Shown in pieces: positions 63,458 to 64,000 of a stretch of 64,000 nucleotides of DNA (its first letter is position 1; each line of letters begins with the position of its first letter). The notes beneath the pieces were generated by a model, which was not told the origin of the DNA, did not search any database, and worked only from the letters and a program-made list of their open reading frames with translations. The stretch comes from Microvirga sp. 17 mud 1-3 (GTDB lineage Bacteria; Pseudomonadota; Alphaproteobacteria; Rhizobiales; Beijerinckiaceae): positions 186,001 through 250,000 of the forward strand of contig NZ_CP029481.1 of the NCBI RefSeq assembly GCF_003151255.1, in the 5' to 3' direction. The position numbers and the translations under genes are program-made.

Positions 63458-63997
63458 TCAACCCAAACCGCCTCGGGATTTTGCCTTCGGAGCGTTGGCG
63501 GGACTGAATAGATCCATTGCGCTCACCCTTTCTACATCGGCCTGTCGCCACACAGCTGATATACCCCGTCTTGGATCCGAACGGAGAACCGGCGTAACCC
63601 TCGCGGCAGTAAGTTTCGACATCACAACCCGGGAGCTCGTCCGATGTCGGACCGCCAACCGCCGAGACGTTGCGTAGAGCTTTGGAAATTCTTCCACCGA
63701 ACGAAGACTTACGCCATGCCGTGCTAATGCCTTTCCGCTCGAGGATGCAGTGAGGCAACCAGCATTTACGAGAAGTGGGACCATCCGAGCAGCCATTCCA
63801 AGTGCCTTCGCCGCACTCCGGACACTCATCCGGGGACATCCTGATGAGCCGATCCTCATCTTGGAAAGGTCGATTCGACAAACCAAAATGCTGTCAAGCA
63901 TGGGACCTGTAATGCTTGGATCATAGTATGCGGGGATCAACCCTGCCAAAATTTGCCTGATGATCTCCACTAAGGCGACGGATCGCATTCGAGCCAC
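63458..63997 (-). CDS. TniQ-like transposition protein, C-terminal part, reaching the window edge
   Basis: The frame runs to within 3 bp of the right edge, so the true start is probably outside the window. Readable features match the C-terminal region of TniQ-like proteins: ALVEIIRQILAGLIPAYYDP, a helix-turn-helix MSVRSAAKALGMAARMVPLL, RHGVSLRSVEEFPKLYATSR and a final WRQADVER. TniQ belongs to Tn5053/Tn552-type and Tn7-like transposons. Composition is poorer than normal family members and the gene may be degenerate. Confidence 0.45.
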   Translation of the reverse strand: MARMRSVALVEIIRQILAGLIPAYYDPSITGPMLDSILVCRIDLSKMRIGSSGCPRMSVRSAAKALGMAARMVPLLVNAGCLTASSSGKALARHGVSLRSVEEFPKLYATSRRLAVRHRTSSRVVMSKLTAARVTPVLRSDPRRGISAVWRQADVERVSAMDLFSPANAPKAKSRGGLG

Positions 63998-64000
63998 CTC

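Overview
The window looks like an accessory (plasmid- or chromid-like) stretch from an alphaproteobacterium of the Hyphomicrobiales, in the Methylobacteriaceae/Microvirga range. That placement rests on protein flavour only: a DUF1476 zeta-type ATPase inhibitor, phasins, a decayed ABC operon of the PQQ-alcohol-dehydrogenase type, and many decayed IS elements. No rRNA, tRNA, CRISPR array or replication gene was seen.

Layout. (1) 375-8143: an RpiR-regulated operon for a peptide-type ABC importer (A-D-F-B-C) with an embedded glycerophosphodiester phosphodiesterase (GDPD). A second GDPD gene is divergent, across a palindromic operator. (2) 8366-9186: dead IS5 element. (3) 9446-12580: glycine-betaine importer proXWV. 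(4) 13398-19506: an island of decay, with two remnants of IS elements either side of a four- to five-gene ABC operon in which every gene is broken. (5) 19777-26315: a SorC-type regulator, a Fbp/Afu-type ABC importer and a phosphopentomutase-like enzyme. (6) 26562-28501: dead IS3 element, integrase stump, and an HU protein with a histone-H1-like tail. (7) 30250-50473: a large stress/energy cluster. It holds two AraC-type regulators, an MscS channel, phosphotransacetylase, acetate kinase, a PhaC-like DUF3141 protein, FabI, an AI-2E permease, a CoA-transferase pair, an HlyD-type protein, an orphan ATP synthase epsilon subunit, a DUF1476 zeta subunit, two phasins and secreted proteins. (8) 51239-62959: a catabolic operon of MmgE/PrpD, PrpF, a ComA-like enzyme, a TrmB regulator, a TcuA-like flavoprotein, an SsuABC-type importer with two different permeases, EtfBA and a PcaC-like protein. 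(9) A TniQ-like gene runs to the right edge.

Two results stand out. First, a 31-bp motif (CTGTYAAR, 5 nt, GKCCC, 4 nt, GGTCAAGCA; recognition triplets every 10-11 bp) occurs three times closely and twice with a few changes in region 7. The copies lie before the MscS gene, the short AraC gene, pta, the glycine-rich protein gene and phasin 2, so they define a candidate regulon for the local AraC-type regulators. Second, region 8 combines tricarballylate/methylaconitate-type enzymes with a phosphosulfolactate-synthase homologue whose recalled active-site positions are changed. TcuA has no TcuB there but has EtfBA downstream, so a new polycarboxylate (or sulfonated carboxylate) pathway is plausible.

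In region 1 the importer would bring in glycerophosphodiesters for cleavage by the two GDPDs. If the head group is choline, this fits with the neighbouring betaine importer. In region 7 acyl-CoA, acyl-phosphate and acid interconversion (Pta/Ack/CoA-transferase), polyester-granule proteins and F1-ATPase brakes suggest energy housekeeping under oxygen limitation or starvation. These functional readings are inference from families and context.
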